39,361 nucleotides of DNA. Source: an uncultured Bacteroidota bacterium (GTDB lineage: Bacteria > Bacteroidota > Bacteroidia > Chitinophagales > LD1). The notes under the pieces are model-generated. The model made no database searches, was not told the DNA's origin, and was given only the letters and a program-made list of their open reading frames with translations. Made by a program: the position numbers and the translations under genes. The stretch spans positions 1-39,361 of the forward strand of contig CAISWS010000309.1 of assembly GCA_903889265.1 (NCBI GenBank), given 5' to 3'. Shown piece after piece: positions 8,320-16,515 of this stretch (the stretch's first letter is position 1; every line of letters starts with the position of its first letter).

Positions 8320-10422
8320 TTACGGACAAGTGGGCCCCACAACAGCAGTACCGGTAACCGAATAAGGGAAAGTATTGCCGCGTATAGCACAACCCGCTGC
8401 ACCCCCATTACCCGGCGGACAAACGCCCGTACTACCTATACTGAAGAACCCAACCGCATTACCACCGGCCGAGCCGGCAGCACCCAGGGCCCCGCCATTA
8501 CCACCTGTGCCGGGATAATAAGTAGTGCCAAAACTTAAAAAGCAAGATACACCACATCCACCGGTTGCGCCACCGGTACCGCCCGTAGTGGCAGTTCCGT
8601 TATTACCGGCCGCGCACGATGCGCCACCGCCCCCATTGGTACCTCCCGGGCCAACTGCAGTCCCCGCACCACCACCGCCACCGGTTCCGGCTTTGTCGCT
8701 AAAGCAAGGGTTGCCACCGCTTAATCCGCCACCCGCACCACCGCCACCACCGCCACCGCCAATAGTACCGGTGTTGTTGATAGTAATACCTGCCGACCCT
8801 ATTGAAATAGCATCTCCTCCGGCTTGCCCGTCAACATTCGGGCAATTGGTAAAGGCACCGCCATAACCCGAGTCGCTGCCACCCATACCACCGGCACCGG
8901 CAATAATACCCGCATTGTCTATGGTAATCAGCGAGCCACCGGCAAAATTACCGGTATTCAAAGCAGGTAAAGTAGTGCTCGCGCTGCCAATGGTAACCCC
9001 ATTACCGATATTAACTGTTAACTGTACCGGGCAACTGGGCGAACCTGCCAGCGCCCAAAGGTTAACGTTGTTAGCCGAGGCCGTAATATTCATTACCGAA
9101 GGCGCTACAATTAAGGTGTAGTTGGTAGTGGTTTGCACCGCACCCAAAGTGGCAATAACCGTTACCACATATGTACCTGTTACGGCACACGATGATGACG
9201 TAAACGTAAGCGAAGTATTGCCCGGTATTATCAGCGTAGAGTTACCAAAAGCCGCAGTTACACCTGTAGGTAAACCGGCCACAGTTAAAATAGCGCTTGA
9301 AGTTGTTGCCCCGCACGAGCCCGGGTTGCCTATGGTTACGGTTGTTGCTGCCGTTAATACATTAGGCGCAAAACCCAGCTGGTTAACCGTTGCTGTAAGC
9401 GGTGCAACAGTAAGGTTGTAATCGTAAACAGTAAGCGTGTATGTTAAAGTTTGAATATTGGACCCCGAGGTAGCAAGCAAAGTAATAGTAAACGTACCGG
9501 TGGCTGCACTGGGCAAAGCTGTAAAAGTAACAACTGATACACCGGTAGGCGTAACATAATTGTTTGAAAAATTAACCAACACACCTGCAGGCACACCCGA
9601 TGCCGATAATATTACCGGCGCTGCTGTACCTGAAACCAGGGTTACCGTAAGGGTATCCGACACGCTGTTAAAATTGGTCCTTAAAAGACAATCGCTGTTA
9701 TGGCTTTCGGCAACAGCGTAATCAAACGAGCAAACCGTTTGCCCTACGTTAACCCAGCAGGTACCGTTCCAGAACTGGTGCACATTAAGCACGTTATTGT
9801 AAATGGTTAAACCCACTGCCGGTGCGGTTATTGCATCGCGCTGCGTGGTGGTAAGGCTGGGAAACAAAACCCCCTTGCTGGTACTCTGAATATCCAGTAT
9901 CGCATTGGCATTAGGCGCCGGTTGGTTAATACCTACGGCACCAGTGGTGGTCATACGCGCTACTTCAGTATTGTTTGATTTTATAACAACATCCTGTGCA
10001 TCGGTGGTGCCTACAAAATTACTGGCTGCATTGGTGCCCTGGTTACCACTTATAAGCCAGCCGGCATTAATGGTAGTTTTAATGCCACCGCTGCCATCCA
10101 CTATGGTTATAGTTCCGTTGGGATTATAATAAACGCTGTCCAAATGCCCGCCGCTGGTGCTTACGCAAAGGTTTTTCCAAACAGTTCCGTTATAGAAAAA
10201 ATCGCAGGCGCTATCCATGTCGTACACCACAAGGCCTGTTGCAGGCGTAGCTATGGCCAGGCGCTGAACACCACTCATGCGCGGAACCAGCAAACCCTGG
10301 CTGGTTGAAGTAAGGTCTAATATGGCACTGGCATCAGGATTAGGGGTGCCTATACCAACATTGCTTTGGCCAAATGAAAACTGACAAACGAGGGAGAATA
10401 ATATAAGGTATATATTTCTCAT
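8320..10422 (-). CDS. Secreted surface protein with duplicated N-terminal module, Ig-like repeats and a glycine-rich phage-adhesin-like C-terminus
   Basis: A 700-residue protein with a signal peptide (MRNIYLILFSLVCQFSFGQ). The module VGIGTPNPDASAILDL..QGLLVPRM occurs near residues 21-85 and again near 157-220 as VGINQPAPNANAILDI..KGVLFPSL; such modules are common in Bacteroidota surface proteins. Residues about 230-460 are Thr/Val-rich and look like Ig-type beta repeats. The last about 240 residues begin with NVNLWALAGSPS and VNIGNGVTIGSASTT, then runs of GGGGGG between TIDNAGIIAGAGG and INNTGTIGG segments, a pattern I know from phage tail-tip adhesins of the polyglycine type. No typical type IX C-terminal sorting domain is apparent. 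ATG 10422 is chosen over 10446 because the signal peptide starts there. Confidence 0.7.
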   Translation of the reverse strand: MRNIYLILFSLVCQFSFGQSNVGIGTPNPDASAILDLTSTSQGLLVPRMSGVQRLAIATPATGLVVYDMDSACDFFYNGTVWKNLCVSTSGGHLDSVYYNPNGTITIVDGSGGIKTTINAGWLISGNQGTNAASNFVGTTDAQDVVIKSNNTEVARMTTTGAVGINQPAPNANAILDIQSTSKGVLFPSLTTTQRDAITAPAVGLTIYNNVLNVHQFWNGTCWVNVGQTVCSFDYAVAESHNSDCLLRTNFNSVSDTLTVTLVSGTAAPVILSASGVPAGVLVNFSNNYVTPTGVSVVTFTALPSAATGTFTITLLATSGSNIQTLTYTLTVYDYNLTVAPLTATVNQLGFAPNVLTAATTVTIGNPGSCGATTSSAILTVAGLPTGVTAAFGNSTLIIPGNTSLTFTSSSCAVTGTYVVTVIATLGAVQTTTNYTLIVAPSVMNITASANNVNLWALAGSPSCPVQLTVNIGNGVTIGSASTTLPALNTGNFAGGSLITIDNAGIIAGAGGMGGSDSGYGGAFTNCPNVDGQAGGDAISIGSAGITINNTGTIGGGGGGGGAGGGLSGGNPCFSDKAGTGGGGGAGTAVGPGGTNGGGGASCAAGNNGTATTGGTGGATGGCGVSCFLSFGTTYYPGTGGNGGALGAAGSAGGNAVGFFSIGSTGVCPPGNGGAAGCAIRGNTFPYSVTGTAVVGPTCP

Positions 10423-10503
10423 ACATTTCACAAATTTGACCATCAATGTAAGTATTTTATTTTAATGGGTGGCGTTTTTTTAAACCTGAAGTTGCATGGG
10501 CAA

Positions 10504-11715
10504 TTAGTTATTGTAACTATAGCAGCTATCAATTACTTCGCCCGAAATAAGCTGGTAACCGGTGTGGTTATAATGTAAATCATGCGCCCAGTATAATTGC
10601 CTGGGGTCGGGTTGTGCTGCCAGCTTTGGCAAACAATCAACTACCCTGCAACCTTCAACGCTTTTAAGTTTACTTACCAGCATTTTGTAGTTGGTTAATG
10701 GGGTGTGCAATTCAACCCCCACCGGAAAGGTAATTACAACTACATCAATATTCTTAGCCCTTGCCCAGGGCAAAATATCAGTCTTTAACAGTCCTGTAAT
10801 CTTTTCAATTGCCTGCGCATTTATCTGCTTCTTTTCGGTGGCTGAACGCAGCGTATAATCAAAATCATGCAACTTCATTACACCCAACCTGAAAACATAA
10901 TTCACCGCAAATACAGGTTCCCACCACGGGTGCGCATTATACCGCAACATTCCATTGCTTATAAACCGTTCATTCCCCCCTCTTTCACCCACATCATTTA
11001 TATCGGTTGAATTGACTATAAAATCAACCTGCTTTACCTGGTATTTACGCACCAGTTTTTGCAGCATCATCCAATCAAAAAAAATATCATTTCCCGATAC
11101 CCCGCAATTCATAACATCAGTACCGGTATCATGTGCAGTTACGTATGCCCTTAAAAGTGCGGGTATGCTGCTATCGGCCGGTGCGCCGCATCCTTCGGTA
11201 AAAGAATCGCCCATTACCAGTATAATTTTTTTGTTGCCCACCGGTAATTTACCCCTGAAACCCAGCGCATTGAAGGTGTCATTTTTATAATGATAATCGC
11301 CCACATCATTATCCTTTACCTCACCCGAATCCGGTTCAAGCGTATAGGCATCGTGCCTGCCTTTTACGTATCGTATCCACAGGTTCTCATATTGCTGATA
11401 CCGGTCGGTAAGTATATAAACATCCCCGTTCTGCTCTCCGTAACTAATCGGGTACCTGATAATATACCGTAAGGTAAACTCGGCCGCAAAAAGGGCTATA
11501 AGCAATGTAAACCAGGCAACGCTAACGTTGGCCGAAACATTTAACCGCTTAACAATAAAATAAGAGATAACCCCTGTCAGCGAATACGTATAAACTGTAG
11601 TATAAAAAAACGACTCGCCCAAATACAGCTCAGCATATATCCAGATTCCTAATACCAGGTAAATACCCCAAAACGCCTTTTTATGACCTTTGATAAATGG
11701 AATTACTTTTTGCAT
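10504..11715 (-). CDS. Membrane-anchored SGNH/GDSL-type hydrolase
   Basis: The 403-residue protein has three hydrophobic segments in the first 85 residues (about 12-30, 33-52, 60-82). The SGNH block I appears as VMGDSFTEGCG with the nucleophile Ser, a block with NCGVSGND follows, and the C-terminal block is HDLHYNHTGYQ with the catalytic Asp and His. Members are esterases or O-acyltransferase-associated hydrolases acting on lipid or glycan esters outside the cytoplasm. The large domain after the membrane segments is probably periplasmic. It lies between the surface protein and the sterol-desaturase pair, same strand, with about 100 bp to the latter. Substrate unknown. Confidence 0.75.
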   Translation of the reverse strand: MQKVIPFIKGHKKAFWGIYLVLGIWIYAELYLGESFFYTTVYTYSLTGVISYFIVKRLNVSANVSVAWFTLLIALFAAEFTLRYIIRYPISYGEQNGDVYILTDRYQQYENLWIRYVKGRHDAYTLEPDSGEVKDNDVGDYHYKNDTFNALGFRGKLPVGNKKIILVMGDSFTEGCGAPADSSIPALLRAYVTAHDTGTDVMNCGVSGNDIFFDWMMLQKLVRKYQVKQVDFIVNSTDINDVGERGGNERFISNGMLRYNAHPWWEPVFAVNYVFRLGVMKLHDFDYTLRSATEKKQINAQAIEKITGLLKTDILPWARAKNIDVVVITFPVGVELHTPLTNYKMLVSKLKSVEGCRVVDCLPKLAAQPDPRQLYWAHDLHYNHTGYQLISGEVIDSCYSYNN

Positions 11716-11817
11716 TTGCAGGTATTAAAAAAATCAGTTCGGGCTTCGCCAGGCATAAAAATAAAGTGCTGGTAATGCTACCTGCAAAATAGCATTTAGC
11801 TGGCAATAGATAAATTC

Positions 11818-12711
11818 CTATTTCCCCTCCTTCATATTTCTTCTCAGCGTCTTAGCCCGCAAGTCCGGCCCGTCGTGGCTCCAGCCCGGTGAGTAGAAGA
11901 TATATTTCAGCTTATCTGAAAAAGTTGGTGCCCTTTTTACATCTCTCCACACATCAATGTATTCATGAGACGCAATTTTAAACAGGTTATGGGTGTTAAT
12001 GTTTTTTGTAATGCCATAGATGGGCTTTTCCTCATCCAGCTCAGGCGAAAAGGTGCCAAACATACGGTCCCATATAACCAGTATACCGGCGTGGTTCTGG
12101 TCCAGGTAACGGATGTTGGAGGCATGGTGAACGCGGTGGTGAGAGGGAGTATTAAAAATAAACTCGTACCAGCCCGGCAGCCTTTTAATTAATTCGGTAT
12201 GCACCCAGTATTGATAAATAAGCGAAATACTCATCATCATCAACATCATCAGCGGGTTAAAGCCCACCAGCGGCATCCACAGCCACCAGATGTATTTATA
12301 AAACTGTTCGCCCCAGCTTTGGCGCAACGCAGTGGCCAGGTTTAAGGTTTGCGATGAATGATGATTTACATGCGCCGCCCAAAGTATCCTTATCTCATGA
12401 CTGAAACGGTGGTGCCAGTAAAAAGTAAAATCATCGGCAAAAACTATCAGCACCCAGCTCCACCAGTGCCAGCCTATTTCAAACAAGCGGTATTGGTATA
12501 GCAAAGTGTAAGTTCCATAGGCAAGCCCCTTGGTTAAAATATCAATTACCAGTGAGCCTAAGCCCATGCCAATTGACGACATAGCCTCTTTCGATTCATA
12601 CAGGTTTAAATGTTCGCGCCAATTGATAAAAAGCTCTATCGAAATCAAAATGATAAAGAAAGGAATAGCCCATACTACGGGGTCCTGAAGGGGAGGCATT
12701 GACTTAAACAT
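11818..12711 (-). CDS. Sterol desaturase / fatty acid hydroxylase family protein (copy 2 of tandem pair)
   Basis: A 297-residue integral membrane protein with the eight-histidine di-iron motifs of the family: HHRFSHE, HVNHHS and HRVHH. These enzymes hydroxylate or desaturate lipids using O2; bacterial substrates range from sterols and carotenoids to fatty acyl groups. The protein shares extensive local identity with the upstream neighbour (for example FNTPSHHRVHH and NHAG.LVIWDRMFGTF), so the two arose by duplication. The start codon follows the upstream stop by 3 bp, so they are almost certainly cotranscribed. The protein ends about 120 residues earlier than its partner. Confidence 0.88.
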   Translation of the reverse strand: MFKSMPPLQDPVVWAIPFFIILISIELFINWREHLNLYESKEAMSSIGMGLGSLVIDILTKGLAYGTYTLLYQYRLFEIGWHWWSWVLIVFADDFTFYWHHRFSHEIRILWAAHVNHHSSQTLNLATALRQSWGEQFYKYIWWLWMPLVGFNPLMMLMMMSISLIYQYWVHTELIKRLPGWYEFIFNTPSHHRVHHASNIRYLDQNHAGILVIWDRMFGTFSPELDEEKPIYGITKNINTHNLFKIASHEYIDVWRDVKRAPTFSDKLKYIFYSPGWSHDGPDLRAKTLRRNMKEGK

Positions 12712-12714
12712 AAT

Positions 12715-13980
12715 CTATACGGTTTGGGTTTTATACTCGCTGTTTGCGGCTTGCAATTTAAATTCATCCAGGTAAAAACTAAACCACACCAGCGAAATAA
12801 GTGAAATTACAATGGTTGAAATTCCAAGTGCATTACTGAGTGTTTCATTATTCAACAGAACTATAATTACAACGGCAAGTATAACAATACGGGCATACTC
12901 TAAAAACAACACCCATCGCTTTTTCTCAAATATACCACCAATATTCATCAGCGAAAACACAATAAGCCCGGCCAGCGATACCTTTAATGCAAGGCTATCA
13001 TTAATAGGGCTCTTCCCCTGAAAAACCAGAAAAGAAGTAGACGCTATCAGAATAATAATAAACTGAAACAGCACATAATAATTTAACCCCGGCGAAATTT
13101 CAGTATCGTATTTATGAAACGTCTCTGGCGTTACAGGCTTGGGTTCGCTTACACCGCCTAACTCCTCGGGTTTCCAGCCCGGCATTTTTACCAGCATTAA
13201 AACGGCATGGCCTGCTCCGCGCACTTTCAATAAATCTTTTCCAAGGTCAACCCAGTACTCAAAGTTGGTCCAAATGGGGTTCCAGCTTTTTACCTGTTTG
13301 GTAATGCCATACACCACCTCCTCCTGTTCAGGCTCAAAAGTGCCAAACATGCGGTCCCATATAATTAAAGTGCCTGCGTGGTTTTTATCAATATACTGCG
13401 GGTTAACCCCGTGGTGTACCCGGTGGTGGCTTGGCGTATTAAAAATATATTCAAACGGTGCAGGCATTTTATTTATCAGCTTGGTATGTATCCAAAACTG
13501 ATACAGCGTAATAACCTGCGACACCACAAAAAACATAACCGGGTTAAAGCCCAGCACCGCCAGCGGCAAATAAAAAACAAAAGAGAAAGCGCCCTGATAC
13601 CAGGCCTGCCGCAAGGCCACGGTAAGGTTATACTCTTCGCTTTGATGGTGCACGGCATGGCTTCCCCACATAATACTTATTTCATGCGCTAACCGGTGAA
13701 ACCAGTAATAAAAAAAATCGGCACCAAAAAATAACAGCACATATACCCACCATGCATTCGGTATTTTTCCGTTCAGCGGCGAAATTTCAAACAGTTTAAT
13801 ATAAACCAGCACCGTAAGGGTTTTTAAAAACACACCCGTTACCGTTGAGCCTATGCCCAGGCTTAAATTGGTTACGGCATCGTTAAACCGGTAGTAACTC
13901 AGCTTCTTCATCCTGGTTATCAGCAACTCAACGCCAATAAGCAGAAAGAAAACCGGAATGGCATAAATAATGAGGTTCAT
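12715..13980 (-). CDS. Sterol desaturase / fatty acid hydroxylase family protein with extra C-terminal membrane domain (copy 1)
   Basis: A 421-residue membrane protein with the histidine boxes HRLAHE, HAVHHQSE and HRVHH. After the catalytic domain (about residues 1-290) comes an added region with about four hydrophobic segments (NYYVLFQFIIILIAS, the ALKVSLAGLIVFSLM stretch, VLFLEYARIVILAVV, IVISLISLVWFSFYL), absent from the downstream paralogue. ATG 13980 is preferred over an upstream TTG at 14001. A minus-strand TAnnTTTG-like element lies at 13999-14006, which would give a very short leader. Substrate unknown; an envelope lipid is likely. Confidence 0.88.
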   Translation of the reverse strand: MNLIIYAIPVFFLLIGVELLITRMKKLSYYRFNDAVTNLSLGIGSTVTGVFLKTLTVLVYIKLFEISPLNGKIPNAWWVYVLLFFGADFFYYWFHRLAHEISIMWGSHAVHHQSEEYNLTVALRQAWYQGAFSFVFYLPLAVLGFNPVMFFVVSQVITLYQFWIHTKLINKMPAPFEYIFNTPSHHRVHHGVNPQYIDKNHAGTLIIWDRMFGTFEPEQEEVVYGITKQVKSWNPIWTNFEYWVDLGKDLLKVRGAGHAVLMLVKMPGWKPEELGGVSEPKPVTPETFHKYDTEISPGLNYYVLFQFIIILIASTSFLVFQGKSPINDSLALKVSLAGLIVFSLMNIGGIFEKKRWVLFLEYARIVILAVVIIVLLNNETLSNALGISTIVISLISLVWFSFYLDEFKLQAANSEYKTQTV

Positions 13981-13998
13981 GGTTGGGTACTTGACAAG

Positions 13999-14006
13999 CA
14001 AAGATA
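13999..14006 (-). promoter_or_regulatory. Possible -7 element for the sterol-desaturase pair
   Basis: CAAAGATA on the plus strand reads TATCTTTG on the minus strand, matching TAnnTTTG, 19 bp upstream of the ATG. No TTG was found at the expected -33 distance, so this is weak. Confidence 0.3.
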
Positions 14007-14080
14007 AGAAAAACCAGCCCCATTCATGCTTTACATGTTGGGCGTTGGGCGTGCCCTGCGGGCCCGGGCTATCCGCGGAA

Positions 14081-14151
14081 TTTATCCCGATGCTTCATCG
14101 GGAACTCCGCACTCGCGCCTCGCTGGAGTTTATTCCGATTTTTCATCGGGA
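14081..14151. repeat. Paired CCCGATG-CTT-CATCGGG hairpin repeats
   Basis: The gene-free stretch 13981-14543 holds repeats rather than genes. A 23-bp unit at 14081-14103 (core hairpin CCCGATG ctt CATCGGG) recurs at 14129-14151 with about 20 matching bases (CCGAT..ATCGG). Between them AACTCC and GGAGTT form a further inverted pair. Such units are typical dispersed palindromes in Bacteroidota intergenic DNA. Confidence 0.55.
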
Positions 14152-14399
14152 GGCTTTCCACTACTATCCTTCACGTAGAGCAGCCCCACCTTCCAGTATT
14201 TGCCAGGCTGGAAAGGGGTGGGGGGGTATTTCCACTTTTCACAAAACACCATTGATTATCAATACCAAAACCTCTCAAGACCCCTTTCCATGAAACCCCT
14301 CTTGAGCGTTTTATCTATTTATATTAAAATAAAAATACATGTTATTGCAAGGGTAATCCTCGTTAAAATAAAAGGACCGGTTGGCTGTTTTGCCTTTAA

Positions 14400-14484
14400 G
14401 CCCTGAAAGCGGCGTAATACATCAGCACAGGGTTTCAGCCCTGTGTATATGAAATTAATTTTATGCAGCCCTGAAAGGGCGTAA
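14400..14484. repeat. CCCTGAAAGGGC-type direct repeat flanking a hairpin
   Basis: GCCCTGAAAGCGGCGTAA (14400-14417) and GCCCTGAAAGGGCGTAA (14468-14484) are direct copies. Between them CACAGGG (14426-14432) and CCCTGTG (14439-14445) form a perfect 7-bp hairpin. I read this as a dispersed palindromic repeat family; no coding potential was seen. Confidence 0.55.
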
Positions 14485-14543
14485 GACGGTATTTAGGGTA
14501 TATTAGCAAATGCAATTACCGCAGTCAGGGCACCGGTTTAAAA

Positions 14544-15080
14544 CTACTTCCCTTTTCTATTCCATTTAGGTTCCAGATCTTTGATAAGACGATGTTCAAT
14601 GTATTCACGTAGTTCTTTAGGCGTTATCTCAACAAAAACCAACTCAATTTTTTCTTTATTTAAAACGGCCTTCCTTACAGCGGCTAATTTGGCACCTGTA
14701 TTTTGATGTTTTTGAACAAGATGGTTAATCATCCGCATAAGCGATGTCTTATCGATAGTCTGCCCAACATATTGAAGTTGAGGTTCGCTATTTGGCAGTG
14801 TTGTGTAAAGACCATAAACACCAGCCCGGTCTCTGCAACTTTCTAAAATTCCCCTGTTCAGTACTAATATTTCGTCTTTGTATTTTTTCCATTCATCATC
14901 CGTGACATCAGCAATCCCAACCGGATAATTAATCGCTCGCCGCTCCAAAGGAGATTCAAAAATTTCCCTTACCTCGCCATAAGTGACGTGAAGTTGACTA
15001 ACATCAAAATGTTTAACGTGGAAATGCTCCGGCGCTGCCATTATTTCCGATGTTGTCAAGGCGGGTCTTTTCTTTCGCAT
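14544..15080 (-). CDS. GIY-YIG nuclease-domain protein
   Basis: A 178-residue protein whose C-terminal half fits the GIY-YIG fold: GVYGLYTTL (GIY strand), LQYVGQT (YIG strand), an Arg in the following helix (LMRMINH), the metal-binding Glu in EYIEHRLI, and a terminal PKWN with the conserved Asn. The N-terminal 85 residues are not recognised and may contact DNA. Family members are homing endonucleases, repair nucleases or restriction enzymes. It lies in a patch of remnants and repeats: a truncated DUF2971 gene is directly upstream on the same strand. Likely part of a mobile or defence locus; intactness of this gene is suggested by all key residues being present. Confidence 0.7.
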   Translation of the reverse strand: MRKKRPALTTSEIMAAPEHFHVKHFDVSQLHVTYGEVREIFESPLERRAINYPVGIADVTDDEWKKYKDEILVLNRGILESCRDRAGVYGLYTTLPNSEPQLQYVGQTIDKTSLMRMINHLVQKHQNTGAKLAAVRKAVLNKEKIELVFVEITPKELREYIEHRLIKDLEPKWNRKGK

Positions 15081-15105
15081 GGAAATAAAAATAAGCCATT
15101 ATTAT

Positions 15106-15405
15106 TTAAAATAAAAGCGCATAGGTTTGGGCAAGTGTTGTTTTACCAATGGCGTACACTGTTTTGGTTAGAGTCCAGCATTGACCATAGAAAGCATCAC
15201 GAGATCCAAATTGAAACTCCATTCCATCTGGAAGAATTCCTGTTGAGTTTAGAATGAAATTTTCAAAGGGATCATCCCACTTTTTAGGCTTGACTAACGT
15301 CAATTGCTTTTCTTCAAAAACTTCTACAAATCGCGCAAAACCAAATATGCGATAAAGAGGCCTATCTAAGTCTGAATCCGTAAGATGTATTAAATTATTG
15401 GTCAT
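15106..15405 (-). pseudogene. Truncated DUF2971 family protein (N-terminal part only)
   Basis: The 99-residue ORF starts like the DUF2971 family: LYRIFGFARFVEVFEEKQLTLV, then PKKWDDPFENF and FYGQCWTLTK. Full-length members run to about 250 residues or more, and after CWTL they normally continue into a W-R-I-Y-S motif. Here the frame instead runs into TVYAIGKTTLAQTYALLF and stops. In the neighbouring frame NSVRHW then a stop is readable, weakly like the expected continuation, which suggests a frameshift plus loss of the 3' part. Its start overlaps the stop of the upstream ORF by 4 bp (ATGA), as in a genuine operon, so the truncation is probably secondary. Confidence 0.6.
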
Positions 15406-15704
15406 AAGCCATCAAATAATGTAGGCGGATTTAGGCCGTTAATTATTTCCTCAAAACTTGAAGGGTGCAGCCCTTCATATTCGTTTTGAAGCACTTTTAC
15501 ATAATTCCATGTTGTGCCTGTTAATTCAGTTGCTATTGAACACCAGTTAACCGCTGCGTTATCTTTTAATCTTACTTCAATGTCCTCTCTGCCCATTTGC
15601 GCGAAGCTTATGTATTTGAGCGAATGCGTCTCGCTTCGCTCTATTATGTTTTGTAGCCTCCGGCTATTGTATTTGCATCCCTGCTCGTTGCCTTTTCCCC
15701 ACAC
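15402..15704 (-). pseudogene. C-terminal remnant resembling a DEAD/DEAH or type III restriction helicase
   Basis: The 100-residue ORF opens at a GTG just after an in-frame stop, with no plausible N-terminal domain. Residues from about 35 on (EDIEVRLKDNAAVNWC, TELTGTTWNYVKV, FEEIINGLNPPTLFDGL) resemble the extreme C-terminus of phage- or restriction-type superfamily 2 helicases, which end with a D.WC..A..LTG..W.Y.KV pattern. The helicase core is absent. The stop overlaps the DUF2971 start, so helicase and DUF2971 genes were once translationally coupled. Assignment is from pattern memory and is moderate; the first 35 residues may be unrelated sequence. Confidence 0.45.
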
Positions 15705-15759
15705 CCGGGTTTTAATTCATAATTCATAAATCAGCATTCATAAATAATAACTCACCCTG

Positions 15760-15918
15760 CTATACTTTAGCCCGTGTTTTTGCCTTTCGTGCCATTATGT
15801 TTGCCTGTTTAAGCTTATCGGCCTTAATAAATTCAGAAATAGCCTTTTCCTCCGTTTTAGTTAATGGCCGGGGGTCAACATAAAAATCTACCTCTTTAGG
15901 CTCTCTTATCAGTCCCAT
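15760..15918 (-). CDS. Small ORF, 52 residues, unknown
   Basis: ATG at 15918, stop TAG at 15760-15762. The peptide starts MGLIREPKEVDFYVDPRPLT and is otherwise Lys/Ala-rich and helical (EEKAISEFIKADKLKQ, then ARKAKTRAKV). Composition is coding-like: a sensible start, a hydrophobic-charged alternation and a basic tail. I recall similar MGLIREP-type small proteins in Bacteroidota, but I cannot name a function. Its position at the head of a decayed nuclease/helicase patch makes an antitoxin or accessory role conceivable, without direct evidence. Confidence 0.45.
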   Translation of the reverse strand: MGLIREPKEVDFYVDPRPLTKTEEKAISEFIKADKLKQANIMARKAKTRAKV

Positions 15919-16021
15919 AGTTATTGTTTATAGTACTTGTCAATTAAATTTACAAAAAAAAGAGTGTAATCACCTCCTATATAGCAGTAAAATAACCAAA
16001 AGCCCGGAAGTTGCATTAAGT

Positions 16022-16034
16022 CCCCCTTCGGGGG
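16022..16034. repeat. CCCCC-TTC-GGGGG hairpin after gldH
   Basis: A perfect 5-bp G/C stem just past the gldH stop, within a longer CCCCCTTCGGGGG-ATTTAGGGGG unit. This is a widespread Bacteroidota intergenic unit and may also serve as a transcription stop; no T-run follows it on the minus strand. Confidence 0.45.
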
Positions 16035-16036
16035 AT

Positions 16037-16513
16037 TTAGGGGGCTGCTTTCTCAATCCTCATCCCCACGCTTTTTACGGCAACCAGCGGGTTAACGCGC
16101 ATGTCCTGCGCTATTTTAAAGGTGTATTTGCCGGGCTGGGGGAAAATGGCATTTTGCTGTATCTGCACCTGCATATCGCAGTTATCGCCCAGGCAATCGC
16201 CCAGCCAGCGGCCATCGGGTTCTGATAAAACAAGGTTTACGCGTTTGTCAAAACTCTTACCATCGGGGAAGGTGGTTGTAATCTTTACCCAGGCATTGCG
16301 CCAGTCAAACTGAAACGAATGGCGTACGTTGATGTATAAATTATAGTGCTGGTTGGTGTCTTTTATTTCGGCTACAAAGGTTTTGGCGTCCTCGTATTTC
16401 CACTTGTAACCGGTAACCTGCTGGTTCTCTTCAAACACCCGCGCTTTGTCGCAGCTGGTAAAAGACAATGCGGCAAGCAGCAAAAAAAATCCCAACTTAA
16501 AACCCTTGCCCAT
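16037..16513 (-). CDS. gldH: Gliding motility lipoprotein GldH
   Basis: The 158-residue protein has a lipoprotein signal (GFFLLLAALSFTSC) with the lipidated Cys at residue 21, followed by DKARVFEENQQV, typical of GldH. GldH is an outer-membrane-linked lipoprotein needed for gliding and the type IX secretion system in Flavobacterium johnsoniae. The mature part is a beta-rich domain with two adjacent Cys (CLGDNC) that could pair. It starts only 2 bp after the ricT stop, so ricT-gldH is an operon. The ricT-gldH-holB neighbourhood is itself a recurring Bacteroidota arrangement. Confidence 0.87.
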   Translation of the reverse strand: MGKGFKLGFFLLLAALSFTSCDKARVFEENQQVTGYKWKYEDAKTFVAEIKDTNQHYNLYINVRHSFQFDWRNAWVKITTTFPDGKSFDKRVNLVLSEPDGRWLGDCLGDNCDMQVQIQQNAIFPQPGKYTFKIAQDMRVNPLVAVKSVGMRIEKAAP

Positions 16514-16515
16514 GG

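Noticed and set aside
8525-8866. Proline-rich plus-strand ORF
   Set aside because: It is the reverse complement of the glycine-rich end of the surface-protein gene (GGT/GGC codons give proline-rich antisense).
14200-14406. A 68-codon plus-strand ORF in the repeat gap
   Set aside because: It runs through hairpin repeats and low-complexity sequence, with no start signal or recognisable domain.
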